Shown one piece after another: positions 9,808 through 20,687 of a stretch of 64,000 bases of DNA; positions within the stretch are counted from its first letter, which is position 1; every line of letters begins with the position of its first letter. Under the pieces are notes generated by a model. The model saw only the letters and a list, made by a program, of their open reading frames with translations, did no database searches and had not been told where the DNA came from. The DNA lies in assembly GCA_034008185.1 (NCBI GenBank), contig CM067086.1, positions 11,718,507-11,782,506 on the forward strand, read 5' to 3'. Source of the DNA: Gorsachius magnificus. Its lineage: Eukaryota; Chordata; Aves; Pelecaniformes; Ardeidae. Made by a program: the position numbers and the translations under genes.

Positions 9808-12800
9808 AATAACCTGCATGTAAACTTTGTAATTCTGCATGCAAGCTTTCAGACTGCCAAAATGCTTCTTGCCCTTAAAAACTGTAGTTCTGTCAGCTGG
9901 CTGCTTTTCAAGAGTTCCTGTTTTGGAAAGGAGAATTTGAGGGTTTAGGATTCTACTTGGAATCATCTTTATGCCTATTATACTATTCTTATAGAAGAAG
10001 AAAAATAACAGAGTATGAAAGACCCTAACCTTCTCACTGACCTCCTTTAGAACTGACAGACAAGATAATGCCTGTGCTCAGGTTGTTCCTACGTTTGCTA
10101 ATGTTTTGTACCATTGGAGGCATCGGATCATGGAGAAAAGCTTGTACAACAGGTCTGTATTTACATTCCTTTTTTAAAGCCTTCGTGGTGGTTTTCTTGG
10201 GGACAAATTCCTTAAAGAGTTATATTGTCTTGGCCTTAGGAGGTTTGGTGCAGGTGGCTTACTTGGAATGTTCCTGTGTATTCCTGGAGGCATGCTGGAC
10301 ACCCTGCCCTCAGATTCACTCTCTTTAGGAGTTATTGTAGGCTACCAGGAAAAGTGTTGTAGGCTATGCTTGTGTGACCTTGCATGCCGTAATCCTATTA
10401 TCTGAAGTGCATCCTAATTGCTAAAAAATTCTGTGGTGCAGGCAGGGCTTCCAGTTTTCTCTGATAGACTGATTTGGCTGCTGCATCATTAACAGACTGC
10501 TGGGAATAGTTATCCCTAATAGTGCTGGGGAATGCCAAGTGAGGCTCTTAGGAGCTTTTCTTAACATGCTGAGATCTGTCTGAATAATGGACCAAAAGTA
10601 CAGCTTAATCCCTACCACTGTGCTCTCACCCCCTAACACAAGCAGTTCATGCAGAGCTATTTCCCATTTGTGTCAGCTGAGCGGTCCCTTCTGTGGAGCT
10701 GCTGCATCACTGAGAGCATGCCTTTTTCCCTTTTGTAATCTTAACTAAATGTTGTTATGCTGAGGTTCAGCTGAGCCTTTCTATTTACTTCCCTGATGCA
10801 CAGTTCCAGGGAAGTGATGTTATGCAAACAGGTCATGTTTTGGTTTTCCAGTCTTTCCACTTCTGTGCATTGTTTTTTGCAAAATGCTCATCCAGCATTG
10901 GACTACCTCCAATGTTCTGGAGGACAAAATTTTGCAGAGCCTTTGGAATACATTTGGTCTCTCCAGTACTGAGTTCGTGTAGGGAATGTGCAAGATGCAG
11001 CATCAGTGTTGACACTGCGTTAGCCTGTCAAGGTATGTGTCTGGTAATACTCAAAAGTAAAACTAAGAGGAAAGAGTGTCTCAGAGCCAGTAGTTTTCTA
11101 GTAGAAAGTTTGGCAGTCAGATGGTTTGCTTCATCTTTGCTGCTGTTCTAAAAGTAGCAGCTTCCATGCTCAAACTCATTTGCCGTGGGACTTACAAGAG
11201 TCACTGTCACTGCTGTGCTCCAAGAAAAGAGATATTGTTCTTGTCAAGACCTTACAAATAACTGCTTTCAGTGATCATTTCATGGCTCTTCAGATAAAGT
11301 ATAGCTCTGTGATTTCCTTTTTCTTGAAAGTAGGATTTAAGGGATCTGGAGGTATACAAAGGCTCTATGAGTATGAGTGCAAATAATCACTCCAGTTCTG
11401 AGGTTACTTCACTGGTACAGATTATCAGGGCCATTCTAGCAAAGACATGTAGTTGTACTTTTTTGCATGTGAGTCTAGAATGTTTTCTGGCTCAGAACAA
11501 GTGTCAGATTATGATTCTGGTTGGGTTTTGATACAGCCTTGACACGAAGACAACTTTTAATGAAGATAAACTGTAATGTAAAGTATTTGAACTGCAATTT
11601 TTAATAGAATGTATGTCTAATGGTCTGGGCTTTTATTCCAAAATGCCAGCTTTTACTACAGATTTGCAAGGCACTACAGCCTAAAAAGATAAAAGAAGCA
11701 TAACATTTTACATGGATTAATTCTGGCTTCAAGCTAAGTACTATCAATGTCTTATAACTACCTGGCAGAGAGAAAATATGCTTGATTTGCTTTATACTTC
11801 TCAAATAATATTTAGAAAATGTTTTTGGCTTTATCAAAAGTTGCATTGTACAGACAGGCAGCACTTTTAAAGCTAATTATTCAGGAACTTGAATTTTCAG
11901 AGGCATATTTGTAAGAATTTGTTTATGCTGTGAAGAGGAAGACATAAGCCATTCAGTTTGCCAGGAGACTGACGCAAAGAACCTTGGAGTCACCTTACTT
12001 TGTGCTGCCAAGATATTCACCTAATTGAAGCCTGACTCTGTTTTAGCTCCCTGTGTTCTCCCTTGTGTTCAGCTTACATTTTAATTTTGTAGTGATGGTT
12101 AGATATTGTGCTTTCGACCTTGTTTGGTTTTTTTAGTGTAAACTGAAGCCATCATAAGGACAAAGTGCTGCAGCAGTTACAACACTAACTAGCTAGATGG
12201 GGTGGGAAAAGTTTTACTGTGGTGAGATCTAGGATTGTTTAACTGTGAATGATTTCTGGATCCATTTTTAAGTAAACTACATGATAGATATTAAGATATG
12301 TTACCACCTGTGCCACAAAGGTACATGATTATTCAGTGTAGTCTTCATCTTCCATCCCTGGCTACCGAAAAATGTATTTGTCTACTCCTCCAAAATTCAG
12401 ACTACATTGTATAGCATCCCTGATGGGTGTTTTGGATGCTTGTATGCTTTGGGATATATGAGCTAATTGGAATTCAATTGTTCCATCTTTGTAATAATGC
12501 ATTGATATTAAATTGGTTTTGGTTTGATAAATGTAAGCCACATGAAAATCTTGATTTGGATGCTCTTATTAAGCAGGAGCATACTTCTTTGAAAGTGTTG
12601 TTGCTGAGAGTTGCGAAGATTTATGTGACGATGGTTTACAGCAGAGCTTTGCACTGAAGTTGTGCAAAAAAAAACCCCAAAACCTGATTGAATGATTTTA
12701 GCAGTCCAAGATACGTGGTGACACTAGTCTGTATGAAAGGCAACATCCTAGTCCCATCAGATGCATATGAGAAACCCTAAATACAACAGTAAATGTATTG

Positions 12801-13540
12801 TAGGTGGTATGACCTAATAAAATAGAGCTGAATAATATAGAGCTGTCTGATGTAGTAGTGTTGCTAACAGATTGTAGTGAAGTGAGGGCAGAGGGTCATC
12901 TGCTGTGACTGACATAAAAGGTGGCCTGGAGATTCAGACAGCGAAGTCAAGGCAGCAAAAAATAACCAAAAAGTCCATTTAACAGTTGTTCTTCCTTAGA
13001 CCCATGCTGGCTGATTTTGAAAGAGGAGATGGGATGCTGTGTCTCCCCTTGTGTGTCTTTTTGGGATGGCTGTCACCTGCTAACAGCTCTGAACTTTTTT
13101 TATCCTAAAGGTTAGAAAGTACAAAAATGGCAGTATTACTTCCTCGGTCTTGATATATATTTTATGTTAAGTTGTCTTTTTCTGAGAAATCTCAATGCAT
13201 CAGGATCTATGAAAAACTATATACTCAGTGGTGTAACGGTTTCAGATGCATGCTCAGATATATGTAAAGCGTAAATAGCATTACTTTGTGCACTGTAACA
13301 TTAGATCTACTGCCTACTGGTTTGTAGTCAGTAGAATCCAACTACTTGAACAAAATAATTTATAGGAACTGCCCTGAAGAATGAAAATATTTGCATACGG
13401 CCTATTCAAAAATAATAAACAGATTTTAATTCCTTCTTTTAAGACACTACATCTTTTATTGGATTTTTAATCTTGCTATACTTCATTTTTACATATACAA
13501 CATGTAAAGGAAAGAATAACTGGATTTATCTCTTGGACAG

Positions 13541-13654
13541 TATACTAGGAGTACAAACGAAAGTGCGATACAATGTCATTCATCACAAATGCTTTCACAC
13601 ATTGATGTGTGGCTGGGCCCGAGTAAAATTTTTTTTTCTTCTGTTGATAAGCAA
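13541..13654 (+). other. Exon-like segment, 114 bp (plus), low confidence
   Basis: An acceptor-like atttatctcttggacag precedes 114 bases (38 codons) and a consensus donor GCAA|gtaagt. Two of the three frames are open through the whole segment, so the frame cannot be assigned. One of them includes SHIDVWLGPSKIFFSSVDKQ. The segment contains a T9 run, unusual for a coding exon. I do not recognise either peptide. Confidence 0.15.
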
Positions 13655-14304
13655 GTAAGTGAAGTTGCATGTGTTTGTTATCGTCATCTAGAAAAAAAGT
13701 ATCTTTACCCATCAATTCATGTAATTTTATTTCCTTCTTTTAAAACACATACTGGAAATTGCTTTTTGTTGCTGGTATTTTCTATATAATTTTGAACCAA
13801 AATATCATAATGGGGAAATCTGTCTTTTATTTTGTCTTACAAGGTTGATGTGACCCTATACCCCCTTTTTAAACTGTGTAATATGGTAGGAAGCCATTTC
13901 TTTGTGACTATCAATATGGAGAAAGACAACAATAGGGTCTGTGGCAGGCTGTATGGTGAGCTATAATATTAATCAAAGAACGGATTTTCTTCTAGAACAT
14001 GTATCTCAGGACACTGCATTAGTAGGGAATAAAATTTCACTACTACACCTTGTGTTCCACAGTGGTTGACATCTTATTCCTTCATTTTAAACAAGTATAG
14101 AAAAACACTTGAAAACTGTGATTGATAAAACAGCAAATTGAAGGGGAACATGTCTGCTCTCCTAATGTTTCAGTCTTCTGATTTGATTTCTGCAAGAATG
14201 CACTCTGCTAGTGACAGGTCAATCCCCAAACTAATTTACTTACTTTGTCTTCAGCTACTTCATTGAAAACTAATCTTGTTTGGGTTTCACTTTGGTTTTG
14301 GTTT

Positions 14305-14326
14305 CCCCGCCCCCACCCCACCCCCC
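14305..14326 (-). other. G-quadruplex-capable tract (minus strand)
   Basis: CCCCGCCCCCACCCCACCCCCC on the plus strand gives four G-runs of four or more with single-base loops on the minus strand. It lies about 390 bp upstream of the youngest-looking CR1 and is flanked by AT-rich sequence. Confidence 0.6.
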
Positions 14327-14714
14327 AAAGGAACTTGTGCACAAGTAAATATTACACTGGTGGCTTCAGTCTTGACCCTTTGTAATATGATGCAAGAGAA
14401 CGGTTTCTTAACAAAAAAATAATTACTTATGGGTATTCTACATGCAAAATACCTTTGTTTTACACATTGAGAATCCAGATGTTAAAAGAAAGTATGTTTG
14501 TTTTAATTGTGCTTTGGCTTTTTAACTAAACTAATATGTAGTCTCCAATTGCATCCTACTGCTGAAAGGAAAAGAAAGATACAAAACCATTAATGAAATG
14601 CTGTAATTTATGAATTTATTCAAACTCCAGAGAAGGAGATAGGAATCAAGTCCTGAATATTTGAGGAAGTTTGCTTAACTGATGAGTGTGTTTTTCTGGG
14701 TGTCCTCTCCAAGC

Positions 14715-15996
14715 AAGTAGTTGAGAAGATGATCATCAGGAGTACCCAGCATGGATTCACCAAGGGGAAATCACGCCTGACCAATCTGATAGCCTTCTAC
14801 GATGGCATGACCAGCTGGGTAGATGAGGGGAGAGCGGTGGATGTTGTCTACCTTGACTTCAGCAAGGCTTTTGACACTGTCTCCCATAACATCCTCATAG
14901 GGAAGCTCAAGAAGTATGGGTTGGATGAGTGGACAGTGAGGTGGATTGGAAACTGGCTGAACAACAGGGCTCAGAGGGTTCTGATCAGTGGGGCAGAGTC
15001 CAGTTGGAGGCTGGTAGTTAGTGGAGTTCCCCAGGGCTCAGTACTCGGCCCAGTCTTGTTCAGCTTGTTCATCAGTGACCTGGATGAGGGGACAGAGTGT
15101 ACCCTCAGCAAGTTCGCTGATGACACAAAACTGTGAGGAGTGGCTGATACGCCAGAGGGCTGCGCTGCCATTGAGCGGGACCTGGACAGGCTGGAGAGTT
15201 GGGCGGAGAGGATCCTGATGAAATTCAACAAGGGCAAGTGCAGAGTGCTGCACCTGGGGAGGTCGAACCCCATGCACCGGTACAGGCTGGGGGCTGACCT
15301 GCTGGAAAGCAGCTCTGCTGAGAGGGACCTGGGAGTCCTGGTGGATGACAAGCTGACCATGAGCCAACAGTGTGCCCTTGTTGCCAAGAAGGCCAATGGC
15401 ATCCTGGGGTGCATTAAGAGGAGTGTGGCCAGCAGGTCGAGGGAGGTAATCCTCCCCCTCTACTCTGCCCTGGTGAGACCGCACCTGGAGTACTGTGTCC
15501 AGTTCTGGGCTCCCCAGTTCAAGAAAGATGAGGAACTCCTAGAAAAAGTCCAGAAGAGAGAAACTAGGATGATTAGGGACTGGAGCATCTCCCCTCCGAG
15601 GAAAGGCTGAGAGAGTTGGGCTTGTTCAGCCTGAAGAAGAGAAGACTGAGAGGGGACCTCATTAACACATACAAATATCTTAAGGGTGGATGTCACAAGG
15701 ATGGAGCTAGACTCTTTGCAGTGGTGTTCAGCGACAGGACAAGGGGCAATGGATATAAACTGAAACATAAGAGGTTTCAGTTGAATATGAGGAGGAACTT
15801 CTTTACTCTGAGGGTGATGGAGCACTGGAACAGGCTGCCCAGGGGGGTTGTGGAGTCTCCTTCTCTGGAGATATTCAAAGCCCTCCTGGATGAAGTCCTG
15901 TGTAACATGCTCTAGGAGAACTTGCGTTAGCAGGGGGGTTGGGCTAGATGATCTCCCGAGGTCCCTTCCGACCCTTGTGATTCTGTGATTCTGTGA
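14715..15996 (+). mobile_element. CR1 LINE, 5'-truncated, about 1.28 kb
   Basis: This is the longest collinear CR1 in the window. It begins just before the [11 protein letters not shown] block of the reverse transcriptase and runs through the RT core, the post-RT domain and the stop codon at 15913-15915. The 3' UTR contains 'ttgggctagatgatctcc', and the element ends with two to three copies of the octamer at 15976-15996 (GTGATTCTGTGATTCTGTGA). The endonuclease half of ORF2 and all of ORF1 are missing, which is the usual result of incomplete target-primed reverse transcription. Few disruptions are visible, so it looks younger than most copies here. It ends only about 37 bp before the exon-like segment at 16034-16083. 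Confidence 0.96.
14729..15915 (+). pseudogene. CR1 ORF2 remnant: RT core and C-terminus
   Basis: This encodes the C-terminal half of CR1 ORF2, a reverse transcriptase that copies its own RNA at a nicked chromosomal site. RT motif A ([13 protein letters not shown]) is near 14849-14887, motif B ([14 protein letters not shown]) near 15020-15061, and the catalytic motif C, FADD, at 15113-15124. All three are intact. A TGA at 15134-15136, five codons after FADD, interrupts the frame: a glycine codon GGA is changed in its first base. The same frame then stays open from 15137 to about 15573, where one A appears to be missing from an AAGGG context ('gattagggac'). The remainder ([24 protein letters not shown] onward, shown here only in part) continues in another frame to TAG at 15913-15915. 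With no endonuclease, one stop and one frameshift, it cannot act on its own. Confidence 0.92.
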
Positions 15997-16033
15997 AAGT
16001 TAAGATGGTTCTTTCCCTTTTATTTCTGTGCAG
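15997..16033 (+). promoter_or_regulatory. Pyrimidine tract between CR1 and exon-like segment
   Basis: Directly after the CR1 terminal octamers comes 'ggttctttcccttttatttctgtgcag', a good-looking splice acceptor tract. If the segment at 16034-16083 is a real exon, the CR1 landed between its branch point and upstream intron, or supplied the branch-point region itself. This depends entirely on the exon being real. Confidence 0.2.
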
Positions 16034-16083
16034 CTCGTCTTCCACAAAGGAAGAAGTTAACTAATGTTCAACATGCTTTTATG
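16034..16083 (+). other. Exon-like segment, 50 bp (plus), candidate
   Basis: A 50-base segment is bounded by a strong acceptor (tttatttctgtgcag) and a near-perfect donor (ATG|gtaagtgtt). Only one frame is open: two bases complete a preceding codon, then RLPQRKKLTNVQHAFM, ending at phase 0. I cannot match the peptide to a family from memory. Both sites being good and only one frame surviving is mildly favourable, but segments like this occur by chance. It is too short to judge by codon use. Confidence 0.3.
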
Positions 16084-16778
16084 GTAAGTGTTTGTTTGGC
16101 TTTTCTAGACAAAAAATATGGATAAAATTTGGTTCAGCATCTGAATGTATAGCTGCTTTATTTGAACATAGATTAAGACTTTTTGAAAATCACATGGTAG
16201 TTCACAATTGCTTCTCTGTGAAGTCCCAGCTGTCAGATTCCTACCCATATTGTTATCTTTATTTATAAACTAGAACTATTTGTGCACAAAGAGTCCATGG
16301 GCGTGAGGTGTCTATAGTCGTATAATTACACTGAGATATAATGTATGCACATATTTCAAGTTAAATACTGAAGACTAGTAAAAGAACAGAAAACTTCAAA
16401 TGGAATCTCCATGTATAGGCCTGGTTAGTATTCTATAAGCTCTTCTGAAGAAATTTTAAAACTTCTCCTTTAGTAGATTTTAAAATTAGCTTTTCTTATA
16501 TAGGCTACAGATGCATAAATGAAAGTATGTGCTGGGTGCAGAGGTGAAGCACTGCTGGCACTTTAGCACTGTTGTTAATTTGAGAACAGCTATTAATTCT
16601 GCCCTCTCTTGTCTTCTAAAAATATTCCATGCATGTGTTACAGAGCTTTCCATGTATTAATCCAGTTATCTGTCTCTGGACATGATAACTGTTACTTAAA
16701 GCCTGGAATTTTAATTAGTTGTGGGAAAAGAAAAAGAAAAAAATCACTTGTGTATCAGTTATCTCAATTTCAGCAGTC
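16084..16778. other. Spacer between two plus-strand CR1 copies
   Basis: About 700 bp of AT-rich unique sequence. No repeat or gene is recognised apart from the exon-like segment at its left edge. Confidence 0.6.
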
Positions 16779-17389
16779 CAACCGTACTCTGGGCTGCATC
16801 AGGAGAAGTGTGACCAGCAGGTTGAGGGAGGTGATTCTGCCCCTCTACTCTGCTCAGGTGAGACCTCACCTAGAGTATGGTGTCCAGCTCTGGAGCCCTC
16901 AGCACAAGAAGGACATGGAACTGTTGGAGCGGGTCCAGAGCAGGGCTACAAAAATGATCCGAGGGCTGGAGCACCTCTCTTATGAGGACAGGCTGAGGGA
17001 GTTGGGCCTGTTCAGCCTGGAGAAGAGAAGGCTGCGGGGAGACCTGATTACGGCCTTTCAGTATCTAAAGAGGGCCTATAGGAAAGATGGGGAAAATCTT
17101 TTTAGTAGGGCCAGCTGTGACAGGACAAGGGGTAATGGTTTTAAACTGAAGCAGGGTAGGTTTAGACTGGATCTAAGGAAGAAATTCTTTACAATGAGGG
17201 TGGTGAAACACTGGAACGGGTTGCCCAGAGAGGTAGTGGAGGCCCCATCCCTGGAAACATTCAAGGCCAGGTTGGATGGGGCTCTGAGCAACCTGATCTG
17301 GTTATAGATGTCCCTGCTCACTGCAGGGGGTGGGGTTGGACTAGATGACCTCTAGGGGTCCCTTCCACCCCAAAACATTCTATGATTCT
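16779..17389 (+). mobile_element. CR1 LINE, 5'-truncated, about 610 bp
   Basis: A plus-strand CR1 beginning within the block 'aaccgtactctgggctgcatc' and running through the post-RT ORF2 region. The 3' UTR ('ggatggggctctgagcaacc', 'tccctgctcactgcaggggg', 'ggactagatgacctc') leads to the terminal CATTCTATGATTCT at about 17376-17389. The 3' UTR type matches the copy at 6253-6552, and differs from the copy just upstream (14715-15996). The two adjacent copies in the same orientation are therefore separate insertions, not one split element. Confidence 0.95.
16786..17307 (+). pseudogene. CR1 ORF2 C-terminal fragment, frame open
   Basis: About 173 codons of the CR1 ORF2 C-terminal region are uninterrupted from the truncation point to the natural stop TAG at 17305-17307. 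They include [18 protein letters not shown], the [19 protein letters not shown] block, and [20 protein letters not shown]. The frame also stays open into the unrelated upstream flank as far as 16609. No reverse-transcriptase catalytic motif is present, so the fragment has no activity of its own. The lack of stops suggests a fairly young insertion or luck in a 520-bp fragment. Confidence 0.9.
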
Positions 17390-17693
17390 AATCTTATTGA
17401 GATACATAATTTGCATCAGTGTCATCTGTGCCAGAATTCAGAAAGGATGGTAATATATCACAACAATATACATAAAGAAACAGGGTAAGGGGAGAAAGAC
17501 ACTGTCCATGTGTATAGGGACATTAATAAAATTAGATAATCACTTTTCCATGAAGCAATTTTTGATGAAAAATATCTCCCTCTACTCTTGCTTCTATTAT
17601 CCTGAAAGTTACTAAGTGATTTAACTTCCCTTTGGAGCACTTTGTGTGTGACACTAGCTCATCTCTTTGGCATTAGCATCCAGCTGTTTCTTC
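17390..17693. other. Short unique spacer
   Basis: About 300 bp between a CR1 tail and the tRNA-derived relic. Nothing is identified in it. Confidence 0.6.
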
Positions 17694-17777
17694 AGAAAAT
17701 AGGTGACCTAAGCAGCAACTAGACTGGAACCCTCTGGCAGCAGTTCAGATAATCTACCAGCTGAGCCACAAGACCTA
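17694..17777 (-). other. tRNA-derived relic (tRNA pseudogene or SINE head)
   Basis: On the minus strand the sequence beginning near 17775 reads GGTCTTG then TGGCTCAGCTGGTAGA. The A box TGGCTCAGCTGG (17768 down to 17757) matches the consensus TRGCNNAGYNGG at every position, and the tRNA invariant bases U8, A14, G18-G19 and A21 fall in register. After 25 bases comes GGTTCCAGTCT (17731 down to 17721), nine of eleven matches to the B box GGTTCGANTCC. An intact tRNA would have a few more bases between the boxes. The second half of the D-stem and the T-stem are eroded and no acceptor-stem partner is visible. It is therefore a decayed tRNA copy or the head of an old tRNA-derived SINE. I cannot assign an amino acid. 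Confidence 0.5.
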
Positions 17778-18018
17778 AAATCAGTATTAAATGTTAAGGG
17801 GGAAATTTTTCTGTACTCAGGGCCTATGTTTCAGTATACAGGTTTGTACAATGTGAAGTATTATATTTTAAAATGCAAAGGTAAACTTTGGACAGAGATG
17901 AAGTATTTAAAACTATATATTTAAGATGGAGGCTGGGAGGATGCGACTGAACGAGCATAAATAGAAATAAGAGCAGTTCTGACTGCTCGGAAGGTTCACC
18001 ACAAGGAAAGCTAAGCAT

Positions 18019-18125
18019 TGCAGCAGCTTGCCCACTGAGGTGGTGTGGCCTCAATCACTGGAGTTTCTCAAGGCCTGACTGGGTAAAGCCCTGAAGAATC
18101 TGGTTTGATCTTACACCTCCCCCTG
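18019..18125 (+). mobile_element. Eroded CR1 3' region, about 110 bp
   Basis: The stretch 'cttgcccactgaggtggtg', 'tcaatcactggagtttctc', 'ctgactgggtaaagccctg', 'aatctggtttgatctta' follows the end of CR1 ORF2 and the start of a 3' UTR of a type different from the nearby copies. The terminal octamer is not recognisable, and the left edge (possibly as far as 17930) is too diverged to place. It is an old copy. Confidence 0.65.
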
Positions 18126-20622
18126 CCCCTAACTAAAACACCTTAGAAATTTGGAAACATAGCTTCCACTTCTGTAGTCCCAATCCTTCCCCAAACAGTC
18201 CAGTTTAAGAATGTTATGTGAAGAAAGGGCTTCTCTATTAGAAACTAGTGTCAAAGTTAGCATGTATAAAAGGAACCTTATTATTATAAGGGACCTTATG
18301 ACATGTCAGATATCTTCCTGAGCCATTACAGGCAGCTGTATCATTTGTTCAATTTCGTGTCTGTTTTTGAAGGTGTTGCATATAAAGTCAGTGTGTGTTC
18401 CTGGAAAAAAAAGCCAGTTATCTTTTGCTTGATTTTTATTATTTTTTTAACAGTACCCTTTTTTGTTTCCTTTCATATAAGATCTTATTCCTGCTTAGAG
18501 CTATCGCACAGTTGAACCCCACCACTGATGTAGTTAACTCCCTACTTCTGTTTATTACCTCTAGGTAACGGAATTGTTTTGTTTGCCTTTGTTAATCCAG
18601 AAACCTCATATGTGCGTGGCTGTAGCCCTTGAAATGATCCCTGACTGGATCATAATCTGGTGTGCTAGAGGAAGCTACTGCAACTGGCAGGCTCTGTGCT
18701 GTTCCTTTGGAGAAAAAAATATTGAGGGATAAAAGCGATGGAAAAGTAAGACAACAGATTCATTTGAAAGTTTCAGAGTTTTTAATTTTGTCAGTTTTTA
18801 CTTCCTGTGATTTCTTTTTTTTCTAAAAAGTGAATCCCTAGGAAAACTAATGTAAACTTTTAGTGGGCCATCAGTTCACCCCAAGTCTGGTACCAGTCCT
18901 TCTTCTGACTCCATAATGATTCTGAAAATTTACAGTCATTCCATTTGAGCTTACTCTGATCTCAGTGGTAGTGCTGACAAAATTTAAAAGGCCGTGCTTC
19001 AGATGGAGAAATCCTTTTTATAGATCTCATCATGCTAGTTCCATTGTGGTAAAGAGGTATTAATTGGAAATAAATTCCATTAGGGAAAGTGAGATCAAAC
19101 TCTACACCCTTTATGCAAGTTCTGTCTGATACTCTTCTGCCTAATGCAAGGGCTCAGTGTGCTGCTTTGTTATTTTTCTCTTTATTCTCTTATTTTATGC
19201 AATTGCTATCCTGTCTCAGGAAAATGTCATTATGTCAGCTGCATTTTTGCTTGCATACTTATCCTTGGGACCTTTATGTATTTATAGCTCAAAGCTAGAT
19301 TCCCTTTGTTCCCATTTGTATGTGACAGATTTCCATTCACATACTTTTCTGTTGTAACCTATTATATTTTCACTGCTACATGCAGTGGGGTAAACCTAAT
19401 CAGTGAAGGCCACCAAAACCAAGTAGTTATACTCTGTTCCTGTAGGCATGTCTTATAGTTTCCAAGGAAACTTAAAAATGTTGGATAATAAGAGAACTCT
19501 ATTTAAAGGTTACACACCTGCTTTTCAAGACTTGGAGGGGGCATCAATGCTTTCAGCTTATGAGTGTTGAAAAGACTATATATATACGAAAGCTGTTATT
19601 TATTTGCATGGCCATAGAAGTTACATAAGGGCCATAACAAAAAAGTGTCCTTTGCAAATAGTTGACTGTCTAGGTCCATACTTAATCTGCCAGATTAAGA
19701 AACTTCCTTTGTCATCCTACTACTAACTTTTGGTGGAGTTTATATTCAAATTCAGTTTGTTTGTGTAAGGGTCTTATTCCCTGAATTCAGCTGGGTTGTT
19801 ACTCCAGCTAGGTCAAATGAGGACACTAATTTCTCTAAAGTTACAGCATGATATGGTAGAAGAATGGCTTGAATTGCTTATTTTGTTAGTTAATTTTCCT
19901 ATGATTAAATTTAATTCAATTATCTCTTTGTAGTTTTTTTGTGTGTCTGTAGGGATAGCAACTTAAGCAACTTCAAACCATTTAGAATTTTTTTAATAAT
20001 AATAGAAAATATTATTTTATTTGGAACTAATTAAGTAGATGCAGTGTGATGTGATTAAAAATTTTGCAGTTCAGAGATGTAAAGATCTGGAATACTTCCA
20101 TAATAAGATCAATAATGCCAAGAAACCCTAACTATTTTTAGGATGGAGCTTGATCTGCTTTAAAGTATTATATTATGGCTCTTTGGATATGATAGCCAGA
20201 GATCTTTTAATGCAGTATTCCTGCCTTTGGTATTGGTCTAGAAGTAGTCATCAGCAGATTGGTGGTAGTGGCAATAGGTAGCACCATTAAAATGGATGGG
20301 TTGTAGATCATCTGGTCTGGCATTAACTCTTCAGTGGGGAGGGTAGAAGCAGAAACCGGAAGAGCCATACATAAGGTGCTAATCACAGGAAGAAATAATG
20401 AAAAAGTAAGAAGGCATTGTTACTGAGCAAGATAATGAGAAAGCAATAGTCAAAACCGTCGTCCTCCTTCCCTGGTGAGGTTGGTTTCCCTGAATGCAAT
20501 GCACGTAGGTCCCTTGACTATGTAAATTTTTCCCCCACTAGCTGCCAAGTGTCACCATAATTGTAGTGTAGGCATTGCTGTTGCGGTTGCTTTGAGTTTC
20601 ATTGTGTCTGTTGTTCACTTAC

Positions 20623-20687
20623 TGGCTAATCATAATCATTGCAGTGAAAACAATATAGGAAATGGCTAAAATGAAAACCTCACTAAG
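20623..20687 (-). other. Exon-like segment, 65 bp (minus), hydrophobic
   Basis: On the minus strand an extremely pyrimidine-rich acceptor (cttcctgctcctcctccccttcag) precedes 65 bases, followed by a consensus donor AGCCA|gtaagtgaac. Only one frame is open, beginning LSEVFILAISYIVFTAMIMI. It starts at phase 0 and ends at phase 2. The peptide looks like one transmembrane helix. AT-rich sequence often encodes hydrophobic residues by chance, so this is only suggestive. I cannot name a protein, and no neighbouring exon with matching phase is clear. Confidence 0.28.

Larger units (their letters stand above)
6553..14714. other. Unique AT-rich sequence, no gene identified
   Basis: Eight kilobases without a recognisable transposon. 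Several open frames of 80-110 codons occur, the longest at 10822-11151 (+), but none shows a domain, a signal peptide or composition distinct from its surroundings. Low-complexity tracts and two exon-like segments within the block are listed separately. Confidence 0.6.

Noticed and set aside
10822..11151. 109-codon plus-strand ORF with an overlapping minus-strand ORF
   Set aside because: Neither peptide shows a motif I can tie to a family, and there is no splice or promoter context.
14971..15484. Two long minus-strand ORFs (147-148 codons)
   Set aside because: They are antisense shadows of the CR1 ORF2 in the plus strand.
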